Shown here piece by piece: positions 18,358 to 28,330 of a DNA stretch of 64,000 nucleotides (positions are counted from its first letter, which is position 1; each line of letters opens with the position of its first letter). Below the pieces are notes generated by a model. It was not told where the DNA came from. It worked only from the letters and a program-made list of their open reading frames with translations, and did not search any database. This DNA is from Phyllobacterium brassicacearum (GTDB lineage: Bacteria > Pseudomonadota > Alphaproteobacteria > Rhizobiales > Rhizobiaceae). The position numbers were made by a program, and so were the translations under genes. The stretch lies in contig NZ_PGGO01000013.1 in assembly GCF_003010955.1 (NCBI RefSeq), positions 62,001 through 126,000 on the forward strand, given 5' to 3'.

Positions 18358-20358
18358 TTAAGCCCTTACCGACCGTGTTCGGCCGAATGCCCGCAGCAAC
18401 AGGCCGACGGATACTGCGGTTTTATCGATTTCTGGCACATCCTGGGAATAATTCCCCGTGTAGAGCTTGATAATGAGCTGGTCGCGCAGGGACCCGCCCG
18501 GTTCAAAATGAAGATGCAGGTAATCTTTGCGCTTGTCGCCGGGCCGGCTTATGCCTCTTCGCCGTCTCGTGGTCTGCCTGTGTTCCACCTGGAAAGCCTC
18601 GAACCCATTGAGTTTGAGCGGGATATCCTTCGTATCGAAAGTTGTCCCGCCGGGAACCGCAACCACCGCCTTGTCGAGTGCAAGACTGACGAGCTGGCCG
18701 GAAACTCCATCTATACGAACGGGTTCCTCCACCTTGAAGGCATGGAACAGCCGGCGAGGCTTCTCGAAACAGATCAGGGAAGCGATAACGAGAACGACAA
18801 TATTGATGCCCGACCAGCATGCTGCGACAAGGGAGAACTCATCACCCCTGTTGATCCATTCGGGCATGATATTCAGCAACAGTCCCAGAGCGGTGATTAT
18901 GAGCAGGGCCGCTATCCAGGCGAAGCTGTACTTATCGAACTGGTTAGCCTCGTTGCCGGATCCCTTGGGGGTAACCTTGAACGGCTTCCCGAAGGGATGG
19001 ATGATGCTGGAGGCGACCGTCGGCAACATGCGAAAAGTCGCAAATGTGCCGATGGCACTGGATACGACAGGCAAATACCGTGTCGGCGTAATCCAGATCA
19101 TCAGCATAAAATAGGCGGCAAGGAGGGGTATCTGGTGCGAGAGATATTCAGAAACGCTGGTGAAATATAGGGGAAGGGCGCCGAACCAGAGATAGACCAC
19201 GGGCACCAACAATATGGTCAGGCGCACAGGGTATTGAACGATCCAGGACATCGGCAAAAACATGATGCGCTGGAACAGCGACAGTCCAGGGCCGCGCAGA
19301 GGACCATTGTGAAGATAGAGTGTCTGGATACCCCCCTGACACCAGCGCTCCCGCTGAACAAAGTAACCCGTCAGAGTCTCCGCCGCCAGTCCCATGGACA
19401 GGCGTTCGTTGAGATAGCGTGTCTTGTAGCCCCGGTTGAGCATGGAGAGGGTTGTCAGCAGATCCTCGGTGATCGATTCGGTGGGAAAACCACCAATTTC
19501 GTCAAGCGCCTCCCGCCGTGCGATCGAGCATGATCCGCAGCAGAAGCTGACGTCCCATGCATCGCGGCTCGGCGCCATCTCGTCGAAAAAGAGGCGCTGT
19601 TCATCCGGCCAGATGTTTTCAAGACCAAGATTTGACTGCACTGGATCGACGTTGAAGAAATGCTGCGGGGTTTGCACGATACCTATCACAGGATCGGTAA
19701 ACAGGGGTAGCGTGCGCCGCAGGAAGTGCCGGTACGGGACGAAGTCTGCGTCGAAGATTGCTATAAAATCGCCCGAGCTGACCTTGAGACCATTGTTCAT
19801 ATTGCCGGCCTTGGCATGGGAGTTGTCGGGCCTCGTGACGTGTATAGCCCCCTTTTGCTCACAATAGGCCTTCAGCCAGTCCCGGCGCTTGTCATCGAGG
19901 ACGTAGACCTTCAGTTTCTCTTTGGGGTAGTCGAGGGCAAGCGCACCGACGATTGTCCGCTCCAGAACATCCAGCGGTTCATTGTAGGTCGGGATGAAAA
20001 CATCCACTGCGGGCAGATCCTGCGGATCCTTGGCAAAATATGCTGGTGCAAGCGCATCCACTTCCGCACTTCTGTTGACGTACCGGCTCATCAATATGAG
20101 GAACATCACAACTTCGCAGAATGCCAGGAGCTCAATGACAAACAGGAACCAGACCCAGTAGAAATTGGCGCCGTCGTCTGGATAGGGCAGAACGGTTTCC
20201 GTCAAGCGCCACCACAGATAACGGGCGGCCACGGCAAACACGAAGATGCACGTGGCCGTCCTGGTCCAGCTATGGTAACGCGACCAGCTGAACGGGCCGA
20301 GCAGGAAGAAAGCGAAGACTAGCAGAGTGGGTGCAAGGACTATGAGATGCTGAACCAT
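18358..20358 (-). CDS. bgsA: BgsA-like membrane beta-glucan synthase (GT2)
   Basis: This is a processive family-2 glycosyltransferase in the inner membrane, 666 residues from MVQHLIVLAP at 20358, which has GGAG 6 bp upstream. The catalytic signature is complete: DDK (155-157), DAD (203-205), TED (297-299) and QRERW (335-339). Membrane helices flank this domain on both sides. Domain order matches cellulose, curdlan and mixed-linkage glucan synthases. The C-terminal cytoplasmic tail lacks a clear PilZ RxxxR/DxSxxG motif but has a basic TTRRRRGISRPGDKRKD patch. Length, tail and an upstream membrane-fusion gene match Sinorhizobium BgsA, which makes mixed beta-1,3/1,4-glucan and binds c-di-GMP. 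Curdlan or cellulose synthase remain alternatives. Confidence 0.82.
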   Translation of the reverse strand: MVQHLIVLAPTLLVFAFFLLGPFSWSRYHSWTRTATCIFVFAVAARYLWWRLTETVLPYPDDGANFYWVWFLFVIELLAFCEVVMFLILMSRYVNRSAEVDALAPAYFAKDPQDLPAVDVFIPTYNEPLDVLERTIVGALALDYPKEKLKVYVLDDKRRDWLKAYCEQKGAIHVTRPDNSHAKAGNMNNGLKVSSGDFIAIFDADFVPYRHFLRRTLPLFTDPVIGIVQTPQHFFNVDPVQSNLGLENIWPDEQRLFFDEMAPSRDAWDVSFCCGSCSIARREALDEIGGFPTESITEDLLTTLSMLNRGYKTRYLNERLSMGLAAETLTGYFVQRERWCQGGIQTLYLHNGPLRGPGLSLFQRIMFLPMSWIVQYPVRLTILLVPVVYLWFGALPLYFTSVSEYLSHQIPLLAAYFMLMIWITPTRYLPVVSSAIGTFATFRMLPTVASSIIHPFGKPFKVTPKGSGNEANQFDKYSFAWIAALLIITALGLLLNIMPEWINRGDEFSLVAACWSGINIVVLVIASLICFEKPRRLFHAFKVEEPVRIDGVSGQLVSLALDKAVVAVPGGTTFDTKDIPLKLNGFEAFQVEHRQTTRRRRGISRPGDKRKDYLHLHFEPGGSLRDQLIIKLYTGNYSQDVPEIDKTAVSVGLLLRAFGRTRSVRA

Positions 20359-21572
20359 AGGCTCTCCAACCATCGCGTCCAATTCATGCTGCGCTTTGCA
20401 AAACGCACCTGTACTGAGCGGCCGACCTGGCAGAAATTGGCAGAATCGGTGTTCAAGGCCGACGGTGCGAGACCCACCCTGATACGCGCATTGCGGTTTT
20501 TGGTTGTCGGCAGAATTGCCGCAAGCGTGACCTCTTCGACAACGGCAGCGCTGCCGCGCACCGACAGAACTGTGCCCTTCAGGAAATCGCCACGGCCAAG
20601 CAGCCGTATTTGCGCCTCTCGCCCGGGGAAGATTTCGTCGTAATTGATTTCAGGTACAAGTATGTCCACAAACAATTCGCGGCAATCGAGGATACGCATC
20701 AGTTCATTGTTGAGGATGACATTGGAGCCGTTGATGATGCTGCTGCGCCAGACAACGCCGTCGAACGGAACAGGTACGATTGCGGTTTCGAGATTCTTGA
20801 CCCGGTTTTCCTCCTCGATCATTTGTTTTTCAGTCTGGGCCGCCCGAGTCTCGTTGTCCGTTATGCGGCTATCGATGTCACTGATGCGCACGATGACTTC
20901 ATCCTGCCTCTGGCGCGAGTATGGCACGTCGTTCTGGCCATCTCCCGCGACGTAAATGCCTTTCTCGACTGCCGCCAATTTTTGTTCGAGCTGGTCGACG
21001 CTCATGTTGATTATCGTCACCTGACCCGTTGCCGCGGCTTCCGCCGCCCGGGCGATCTCGACGATATTCGTTGAAACGATCCCTCGCGATCCCAGCTGCG
21101 TGCGCCGTTCGAGGTCGGCCTGCGCTGCGATATTCTGGGCCTCCGACACCTCGACGCGCTTGCGCAGGATCGAAAGCTCCTGCTGGATGCTGACAATTGT
21201 TGCTTTCTGATAGAGATCCAGGCGGTTGGCCAATTGGTCGCGAAGCTGCGCCAGTTCGTTGCGCTCACGGCGGAGCGCTGCAACGCGGTCGAGTGCGGTC
21301 TTACGCTCGGCACTCAATGAGGCCAGTATGGCACGATTTACACGTTCGTTGCGGATCTGGAGAAGCGGCGTTCCTTCGACGATGGACGTACCGACCTTCG
21401 GAGTAGCCTCTGCAATTGTGCCGTCAATTGGCGCGTTCACAATTGCAAAACGTGCGTTCACAGTTCCGTCAAGGCTTGTGTAGCCAGTCAATCCCGGTAG
21501 CAAAACGACAAGCGCAAGTCCTGCAAGCAATAGACCAACAGCAATACGCAGAACACGATGATTCCAAACCAT
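20340..21572 (-). CDS. bgsB: BgsB-like HlyD-type membrane fusion protein
   Basis: This 410-residue protein has a short cytoplasmic N-terminus, one membrane helix (about residues 8-28), and a periplasmic part with two biotinyl-lipoyl-like half motifs (NAPIDGTIAEA and VPVPFDGVVW) separated by a long coiled coil (about 100-270). This is the architecture of membrane fusion proteins that link an inner-membrane exporter to the outer envelope. It overlaps the synthase gene by 19 bp, and the order fusion protein then GT2 synthase matches bgsBA of Sinorhizobium. Its role would be passage of the glucan chain across the periplasm. Confidence 0.82.
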   Translation of the reverse strand: MVWNHRVLRIAVGLLLAGLALVVLLPGLTGYTSLDGTVNARFAIVNAPIDGTIAEATPKVGTSIVEGTPLLQIRNERVNRAILASLSAERKTALDRVAALRRERNELAQLRDQLANRLDLYQKATIVSIQQELSILRKRVEVSEAQNIAAQADLERRTQLGSRGIVSTNIVEIARAAEAAATGQVTIINMSVDQLEQKLAAVEKGIYVAGDGQNDVPYSRQRQDEVIVRISDIDSRITDNETRAAQTEKQMIEEENRVKNLETAIVPVPFDGVVWRSSIINGSNVILNNELMRILDCRELFVDILVPEINYDEIFPGREAQIRLLGRGDFLKGTVLSVRGSAAVVEEVTLAAILPTTKNRNARIRVGLAPSALNTDSANFCQVGRSVQVRFAKRSMNWTRWLESLWFSIS

Positions 21573-21631
21573 GATCTATACCTAATGTCGACAGCAGAAT
21601 CGCTGTGGTTACCAGGCTTTGTCCTCAACTT

Positions 21632-21681
21632 TTAATCATTTATAACGTCCAATTCATACTGAATCGTTAAAGAATGATTAA
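21632..21681. promoter_or_regulatory. 50-bp dyad upstream of the bgsBA-like operon
   Basis: Sixty bases upstream of bgsB lies a perfect 9-bp inverted repeat, TTAATCATT (21632-21640) and AATGATTAA (21673-21681). Inside it are further paired blocks, AACG with CGTT and ATTC with GAAT, so the dyad extends over nearly 50 bp. It is AT-rich and lacks a T tract, so an operator or transcript leader structure is more likely than a terminator. The remaining 320-bp gap (21573-21895) shows no credible gene. Confidence 0.45.
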
Positions 21682-21895
21682 TCTCCTCGGTGTTGAGTAT
21701 TTCGCAAGTCTGACGGTGGGACATTCTTGGCGCAATCGCCGGGATAAAGTGGCAAGAGAATTGGAAGCTAGAACAGGCGGCAAATGCATCGCCCATCCGT
21801 ATGTAATCCTTTCGATGTAGTAAATAAGTCGGTAAAGTGGCCATAATGTGGCAAAAACAAGGCGTAACAAATGCTTGCCTGGTCATAAGCAGCTG

Positions 21896-22537
21896 TCAGC
21901 GGGCCAAACGTGCTGCCCACGCCTTGACCGCTTCGGCCATGGTCGTCATGTGATCGGCAGCCGTGAAGCCAGATATGCTCTTGCGCGGCTTGAGATCGTG
22001 GTCGCCGTCTTCAAGCCAGAGAATTTCGATGGCGTCCGAGAGCGCATAACCGGCAACATCCTCGCGCGTGCCGAACTCGTCGCGCGTTCCCTGACAAATC
22101 AATGCTGGCGTCACCAGTCCGGCGAGGTGCTTTGTGCGCAGCTGCGCCGGCTTGCCGGGTGGATGAAACGGATAGCCGAGGCAGAGGAGGCCGGCGACCT
22201 TCCCGGCAGAATGAAGCTCATCCGCAATCATGCTGGCGACCCGTCCGCCCATCGACTTGCCGCCAATGATCAGAGGACCGGTTGAACCGAGTTCATCGAT
22301 TGCCGTTCTGTACTCCGGGATGAGCATTTCGGCGCGGGGCGGGGGTTTCCGGTCGCCGGATGTGCGCCGCGCTGCCATGTAGCCGAACTCGAAACGGGCG
22401 ACACGGAAACCCGCTGTAGCAAGGGCTGCGGCGCTTGCGGTCATGGAAGCCGAGTCCATTGGCGCTCCCGCGCCATGGGCAAGCAGGATCGTGAGATTGG
22501 CATCGTCCGCTCCGTCGAAGAGCAATCTTCCTTGCAT
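21896..22537 (-). CDS. Alpha/beta hydrolase (KANL3/Tex30-like, dienelactone hydrolase group)
   Basis: This 213-residue cytoplasmic protein has an alpha/beta hydrolase core. The oxyanion region is LLAHGAGAPMDS, the nucleophile elbow is GGKSMGGRVAS, the acid is in CQGTRDEFG and the histidine is in DGDHDLKP, so the triad is complete. The start MQGRLLFDGADDANL at 22537 gives the normal family length; a 15-codon longer frame exists and the ribosome site is not decisive. The substrate is unknown. It is separated from bgsB by more than 300 bp and is probably a single-gene unit. Confidence 0.85.
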   Translation of the reverse strand: MQGRLLFDGADDANLTILLAHGAGAPMDSASMTASAAALATAGFRVARFEFGYMAARRTSGDRKPPPRAEMLIPEYRTAIDELGSTGPLIIGGKSMGGRVASMIADELHSAGKVAGLLCLGYPFHPPGKPAQLRTKHLAGLVTPALICQGTRDEFGTREDVAGYALSDAIEILWLEDGDHDLKPRKSISGFTAADHMTTMAEAVKAWAARLAR

Positions 22538-22719
22538 GACGATTGTGCAACTCCCGTGATGGCTAGGAGCAGGACCTGCCAATCGATCAGATTAACAGGC
22601 CCTGACCCTCATTTGCGCCTAACCCAAATTGACTATGCAGTTAAGTGAGAAAAAACTCAAAAGCATCGTTTGAGTCACGCTTGCGTAACGCCCGGTAACA
22701 TAATTTCATTAACGTGGTC

Positions 22720-22914
22720 GTAAGTTCAGTACACGAAATACAACAATAAGAAGCATGCAAGCGTGTGATGAGTGAACGAGCAGCGGTGGGGGACTAAGCC
22801 GCAAATTCTATAGTCAGTTGAGTTGGAATAATGGCTTAGCACTGTGGAATGATACTATAACAGTGACAGGCGAAAGCCCTTCTATTACGCGCCCTCCGGG
22901 GCGCGTTTTGTTTT
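22720..22914 (+). ncRNA. Candidate structured small RNA
   Basis: The 513-bp gap before the EF-G-like gene ends in a strong plus-strand terminator that no protein gene on this strand feeds. Just upstream, GGCTT (22833-22837) pairs with AAGCC (22874-22878), enclosing a second helix CACTGT/ACAGTG (22840-22845 and 22860-22865). Such nested pairing followed by a terminator is typical of an independent small RNA or a long leader. The 5' end is not defined; I set it arbitrarily. No known Rfam family is recognised. Only a nine-codon open frame (MSERAAVGD, near 22768) lies inside. Confidence 0.4.
22887..22914 (+). terminator. Strong intrinsic terminator
   Basis: An eight-base-pair GC-rich stem (ACGCGCCC with GGGCGCGT) and a short loop are followed by TTTTGTTTT. 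This is the clearest Rho-independent terminator in the window. It lies 136 bp before the EF-G-like start and ends a transcript coming from the left on the plus strand. Confidence 0.8.
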
Positions 22915-23050
22915 GTGCAGATCTGTAGCGGACAAATTCGCCGAAAACCTCTTCCTCAGCATCCAGCAAGCATCTCGCTCTAGCGTATCGCGCCGGTTCG
23001 AGGCAGACTGCTAACGGAGAATTGCGAACTTGGCTGAGGGAGGATGGCCG

Positions 23051-25006
23051 ATGCGTTGTTTCACGATACTTGGACCCTCGCAGACCGGAAAATCCACGCT
23101 AGTGGAGAAACTGGCCTCGCTGGAAGGCACACCGAAAAAATCTGTCTCCCCTTATGGATTGGGCCTGACTGAGTTCACGTTCGGCGGCGAAGCCTGGTGC
23201 GCACTGGATACATCGGGATCGGGTGAAGCCATCTCCCACGCCCAGGATGCGCTGGTTGCGAGCGATGCCTGTATTCTGTGTGTCTCGCCCGTCCCCGAAG
23301 AGGCCGTCCTCGCGGCCCCGTATCTGCGGGTGATCGAAGCTTCGGGAACGCCCTGCATCCTCTTTGTCAACCGAATGGACGAGCCGAGGGGGCGGCTCAG
23401 GGACGTCATCGCTTCGCTTCAGGATTATGCCAGTCACACCTTGCTGCTCCGGCAGATTCCGATCCGGGAAGGGGACAAGATCGTCGGCAGCTGCGATTTG
23501 ATTTCCGAACGCGCCTGGCGTTATCGTGAAGGTCAGACCTCAGCGCTGATCGAGATACCCGAGAGTGAAGTCGAGCGCGAACACGAGGCCCGCGCCGAAC
23601 TCCTGGAAAACCTTTCCGAATTCGACGATTGGCTTCTGGAAGAACTCATCGAAGACCGAGAACCGCCGAGCGACGCCATCTATGCCATTTCCTCCCGCGT
23701 GCTGCGCGAAAACAAGGTCATTCCGGTGCTTGTCGGTGCGGCGAGCCACAGCAACGGCATGATGCGGTTGATGAAGGCCCTGCGGCACGAAGCGCCCCCG
23801 GTCGAGTCGCTGCGCCAGCGGCTTGCCACCGCAGGCAACATCAAGGAGAACGCGCTGGTTGCAACGGCCTTTCACGCCTATTACCGCCAGAATGTTGGCA
23901 AGACGGTCTTTGTCCGTGCGCTTGGCGATGGGCTAAAACAGGGTGCGCTGCTGGGCGGCGCGCGATTGGGACCGGTGCAGGATCCTGGAACCGGACGGCC
24001 GATTTCGGCGGAAACGCCAGTGCCAGGATATGTCTTCGCTACGGTCAAATCCGACCATTTGCCTGTCCCGTCATTGTTGACGACTGAAACTGCGGTGGCT
24101 GCGCCGGAATGGACAATGCCACCCACGCCGATGCTTGAGCGGGTCCTGGTGCCGGCCAGCGAACGCGATGAAACAAAGCTCTCGGAGACCCTCGCCAAGC
24201 TCGCTGAAACGGATCGCGGGTTGAAAGTCATGCAGGAGGAAGGGACTGGCGCGCAGCTGATCTGCTCGCAGGGACCGGTGCATTTGCGCGACGTTTGCAA
24301 GGCTCTGGCCGAGGTCTTTCATGTCGAGGTCACAGATAAGATGCCGAGCCCGGTTTACCGGGAAACGATTTCGAAGTCCTCCGACGTTCACTATCGTCAT
24401 CGCAAGCAGACCGGCGGCGCCGGCCAGTTTGCCGATGTCAAACTCAGTATTCATCCCAACGGGCGTGGCGATGGGTTCAGCTTTGCGGAAACCGTCAAGG
24501 GCGGGGCTGTACCCCGCAACTACATACCCGCCGTCGAGGCAGGAGCCCGCGAAGCCATGGAAAAGGGCCCGCTTGGCCTGCGGGTCATCGATGTCGGGGT
24601 TACGCTTACGGACGGCCAGCACCATTCGGTGGACAGTTCGGAATTTGCGTTCCGTGCAGCTGGCAAGATGGGCGTGCGGGATGCGCTCGCGCAGGCCTCG
24701 GCCGTGCTGATGCAGCCGATATTCCGCGTCGAGATTCACATCCCCTCGATCTACTCGGGAGGGCTCGTGCCGATTGTCTCATCCTTCAAGGGCCAGGTCC
24801 TTGGCTTCGACCGGGACGAGACAGCGAAGGGGTGGGACAATTTCCGGGCCCTCATACCCGGAAGTGCGCTGGACGAGCTGGCACGCTCGCTGCGCTCCGC
24901 AACGCAGGGCATCGGAACCTTCGCGAAAACCTTCGATCATTTCGAGGAACTGTACGGCAAGGAAGCAGACGCCATCATCACGGCATACGCATCCCACGCG
25001 AATTAG
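23051..25006 (+). CDS. Elongation factor G-like translational GTPase
   Basis: This 651-residue protein has the domain order of elongation factor G, but it is shorter than true FusA (about 700) and has altered GTPase motifs: G1 GPSQTGKST (8-16), G3 DTSGSGE in place of DTPGH (53 onward) and G4 NRMD in place of NKxD (107-110). It therefore belongs to the EF-G-like/EF-G2 group, whose role is poorly known; it is unlikely to be the main translocase. The start MRCFTILGPS at 23051 follows GAGGGAGGA closely, better than the TTG seven codons before it. It ends at a hairpin shared with pgm. Confidence 0.88.
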   Translation: MRCFTILGPSQTGKSTLVEKLASLEGTPKKSVSPYGLGLTEFTFGGEAWCALDTSGSGEAISHAQDALVASDACILCVSPVPEEAVLAAPYLRVIEASGTPCILFVNRMDEPRGRLRDVIASLQDYASHTLLLRQIPIREGDKIVGSCDLISERAWRYREGQTSALIEIPESEVEREHEARAELLENLSEFDDWLLEELIEDREPPSDAIYAISSRVLRENKVIPVLVGAASHSNGMMRLMKALRHEAPPVESLRQRLATAGNIKENALVATAFHAYYRQNVGKTVFVRALGDGLKQGALLGGARLGPVQDPGTGRPISAETPVPGYVFATVKSDHLPVPSLLTTETAVAAPEWTMPPTPMLERVLVPASERDETKLSETLAKLAETDRGLKVMQEEGTGAQLICSQGPVHLRDVCKALAEVFHVEVTDKMPSPVYRETISKSSDVHYRHRKQTGGAGQFADVKLSIHPNGRGDGFSFAETVKGGAVPRNYIPAVEAGAREAMEKGPLGLRVIDVGVTLTDGQHHSVDSSEFAFRAAGKMGVRDALAQASAVLMQPIFRVEIHIPSIYSGGLVPIVSSFKGQVLGFDRDETAKGWDNFRALIPGSALDELARSLRSATQGIGTFAKTFDHFEELYGKEADAIITAYASHAN

Positions 25007-25026
25007 AGCCGGCTACGTGCCGGCTC
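25006..25026. terminator. Hairpin between convergent EF-G-like and pgm genes
   Basis: A perfect 8-bp stem (GAGCCGGC with GCCGGCTC) and a 5-base loop lie directly after the EF-G-like stop codon and 11 bp before the end of the pgm gene. Neither strand has a strong T tract, so termination efficiency is uncertain; the position suggests a shared bidirectional terminator. Confidence 0.5.
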
Positions 25027-25036
25027 ATTCATCAGG

Positions 25037-26683
<1,647 letters not shown>

Positions 26684-26784
26684 CTACGCGTCTGCGACAA
26701 TCTATGGGCCGGTCATGTATCAGGTCAACACGACAGAATTTCGAAGGTACAATGCAATCGCACAGCTTGAGCGCGATGATTGAA

Positions 26785-26802
26785 TGTAGTAACATGTCTA
26801 CA
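26785..26802 (+). promoter_or_regulatory. Possible autoregulatory operator of the PIN toxin-antitoxin pair
   Basis: An inverted repeat with TGTAG and CTACA arms and eight bases between them lies 17 bp before the antitoxin start, overlapping the probable promoter region. Toxin-antitoxin operons of this type usually repress themselves through such sites. Confidence 0.35.
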
Positions 26803-26818
26803 ATTTAAAGGAGGCTTC

Positions 26819-27076
26819 ATGGGTATCACCACAATCTCCAGTAGAGAATTCAATCAGCACGCCAGCGAGGCCAAAAAGGCAGCGAATGATGGACCGGTGT
26901 TCATTACCGATCGTGGTCGGCCGGCGCACGTCCTTTTGAGTATTGAAGAGTATCGAAAGCTGACCGGCAAAGGCAAAAGCCTTGCAGAGGCTTTGGCGCA
27001 GCCGGGCGAAGGTGGGGAAATGGATTTCGAAATACCCCGTATCGATGGTTTCTTTCGACCGGCCCATCTCGACTGA
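26819..27076 (+). CDS. Phd/YefM family antitoxin
   Basis: This 85-residue protein is a Phd/YefM-type antitoxin that would bind DNA with its N-terminal domain and neutralise the downstream PIN toxin with its C-terminal tail. The pattern ISSREFNQHASEAKKAA, then GPVFITDRGRPAHVLLSIEEYRKL, is characteristic. The start MGITTISSRE at 26819 follows AAAGGAGG directly; an upstream methionine at 26780 has no ribosome site. Its stop overlaps the toxin start (TGATG). The tail ends in FEIPRIDGFFRPAHLD, the kind of segment that wraps around VapC-like toxins. Confidence 0.9.
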   Translation: MGITTISSREFNQHASEAKKAANDGPVFITDRGRPAHVLLSIEEYRKLTGKGKSLAEALAQPGEGGEMDFEIPRIDGFFRPAHLD

Positions 27077-27489
27077 TGTTTTTGCTGGACACCAATGTCG
27101 TGTCGGAATTGCGCCGCCGGGATAAGGTCGATGCTAACGTCTTGCGATGGGCAGTCGATATTCCCGACGTGCACCTATATCTTTCCTCTGTAACGATACT
27201 CGAAATTGAACTTGGTGTTCTGTTGAGGGAGAGGAAAGATGCGCGGCAAGGCGCGATCGTTCGTTCGTGGTTACAAAATCAGATCTTACCCGATTTTGAT
27301 GGCAGAATCCTTCCGGTTGACGTATTCGTGGCGCAACGCTGCGCGCATTTGCATGTCCCGAACCCTCGATCCGTTCACGATGCGATGATAGCCGCGACGG
27401 CGCTTGTCCATGGCATGACGGTCGTCACCCGTAACGTGGCGGATTTCGAATCGACGGGCGTACAGGTTTTCGATCCCTGGAATACATAA
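27076..27489 (+). CDS. PIN-domain toxin, VapC-like ribonuclease
   Basis: This 137-residue protein is a PIN-domain RNase. The acidic active site is complete: Asp in MFLLDTNVVSE, Glu in TILEIELGV, Asp in SVHDAMIAATA, and the C-terminal TRNVADF. It is translationally coupled to the antitoxin by a TGATG overlap. In this family the toxin usually cleaves tRNA or other RNA; the target here is unknown. Because a Phd-type rather than AbrB-type antitoxin precedes it, FitAB/VapBC-type naming should be treated loosely. A strong hairpin follows the stop codon. Confidence 0.92.
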   Translation: MFLLDTNVVSELRRRDKVDANVLRWAVDIPDVHLYLSSVTILEIELGVLLRERKDARQGAIVRSWLQNQILPDFDGRILPVDVFVAQRCAHLHVPNPRSVHDAMIAATALVHGMTVVTRNVADFESTGVQVFDPWNT

Positions 27490-27511
27490 AAGGCCGCTCG
27501 AAAGCGGCCTT
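27490..27511. terminator. Hairpin after the PIN toxin gene
   Basis: A perfect 9-bp stem AAGGCCGCT/AGCGGCCTT closed by a CGAA tetraloop begins at the toxin stop codon and is followed by CTCCTC on the plus strand; on the opposite strand it is followed by TTATGTATT. It separates the toxin from the convergent L,D-transpeptidase gene and may serve both. Confidence 0.6.
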
Positions 27512-27535
27512 CTCCTCAATCCATGAGTCAGCAAA

Positions 27536-28153
27536 TTAGCGGACGATGACCTTGGCGCCGACCTGGGCGCGATTGTAGAGATCGATGATGTCCTGGTTCA
27601 TCAGGCGGATGCAGCCGGACGACATGGCCTTGCCGATCGACCACCATTCCGGCGTGCCGTGCAGGCGGTAGCCGGTGTCACCGCCCTTGTTGAAGAGGTA
27701 GAGCGCGCGCGCACCAAGCGGGTTGGTGATGCCGGGGTCCATGCCGTCGCGGAATTTGGCGAGCACGGGCTGGCGCTGGATCATCTCGCGAGGCGGCGTC
27801 CATGTCGGCCATTCGCGTTTCATCGCGACACGGGCCGTGCCCGACCATTCGAAGCCTTCCTTGCCGACGCCGATGCCGTAGCGCATCGCCATGCCGTCGC
27901 CGAGAACGTAGTAGAGATACTTCGCATTGGTATCGACGATGATCGTACCCGCGGCTTCGCCGCCATCATAACGGACCTGCTGGCGCAGATACTGCGGCGG
28001 AACCTTCATGCGCGGCACGGCCGGAATGACATAGCCGGCGTCGACGACGGAGTTGTAGGAAGCGGTCGAATAGCTGAGTCCGATAGTCGAACAGCCGGTC
28101 AGAGCAGTTGCACCCATCAGTCCAACCGCAAGGACAATAGTCTTCAATTGCAT
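27536..28153 (-). CDS. L,D-transpeptidase (YkuD) family lipoprotein
   Basis: This protein probably forms 3-3 cross-links in peptidoglycan or attaches proteins to it in the periplasm. The start MQLKTIVLAVG at 28153 gives 205 residues with a lipobox LTGC (Cys21), so it should be a lipoprotein. The YkuD catalytic block is intact: LHGTPEWWSIGKAMSSGCIRL, with His165, Cys181 and Arg183. The longer frame upstream of 28153 has no signal sequence. Rhizobial genomes carry many paralogues, so the specific role is unknown. Confidence 0.92.
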   Translation of the reverse strand: MQLKTIVLAVGLMGATALTGCSTIGLSYSTASYNSVVDAGYVIPAVPRMKVPPQYLRQQVRYDGGEAAGTIIVDTNAKYLYYVLGDGMAMRYGIGVGKEGFEWSGTARVAMKREWPTWTPPREMIQRQPVLAKFRDGMDPGITNPLGARALYLFNKGGDTGYRLHGTPEWWSIGKAMSSGCIRLMNQDIIDLYNRAQVGAKVIVR

Positions 28154-28330
28154 GGTCACCCCGTTGAATATTTCGCGAATCCCGAATGGTATTGTTGTTT
28201 GTCTCTCTATCGCCACTATTGTTAATGTCTGATTAACCGTAAAGCGTAGTTTCCTGTTAACCATGTTTTCAACAACCGGATAGTGCATTTTTCCCGAGCA
28301 TGGTTGCAGATTTGCCGATATTCTTTTGTC

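Noticed and set aside
21632-21886. 84-codon minus-strand frame upstream of the bgsB-like gene
   Set aside because: No motif, and its end lies in the large dyad; more likely promoter DNA.
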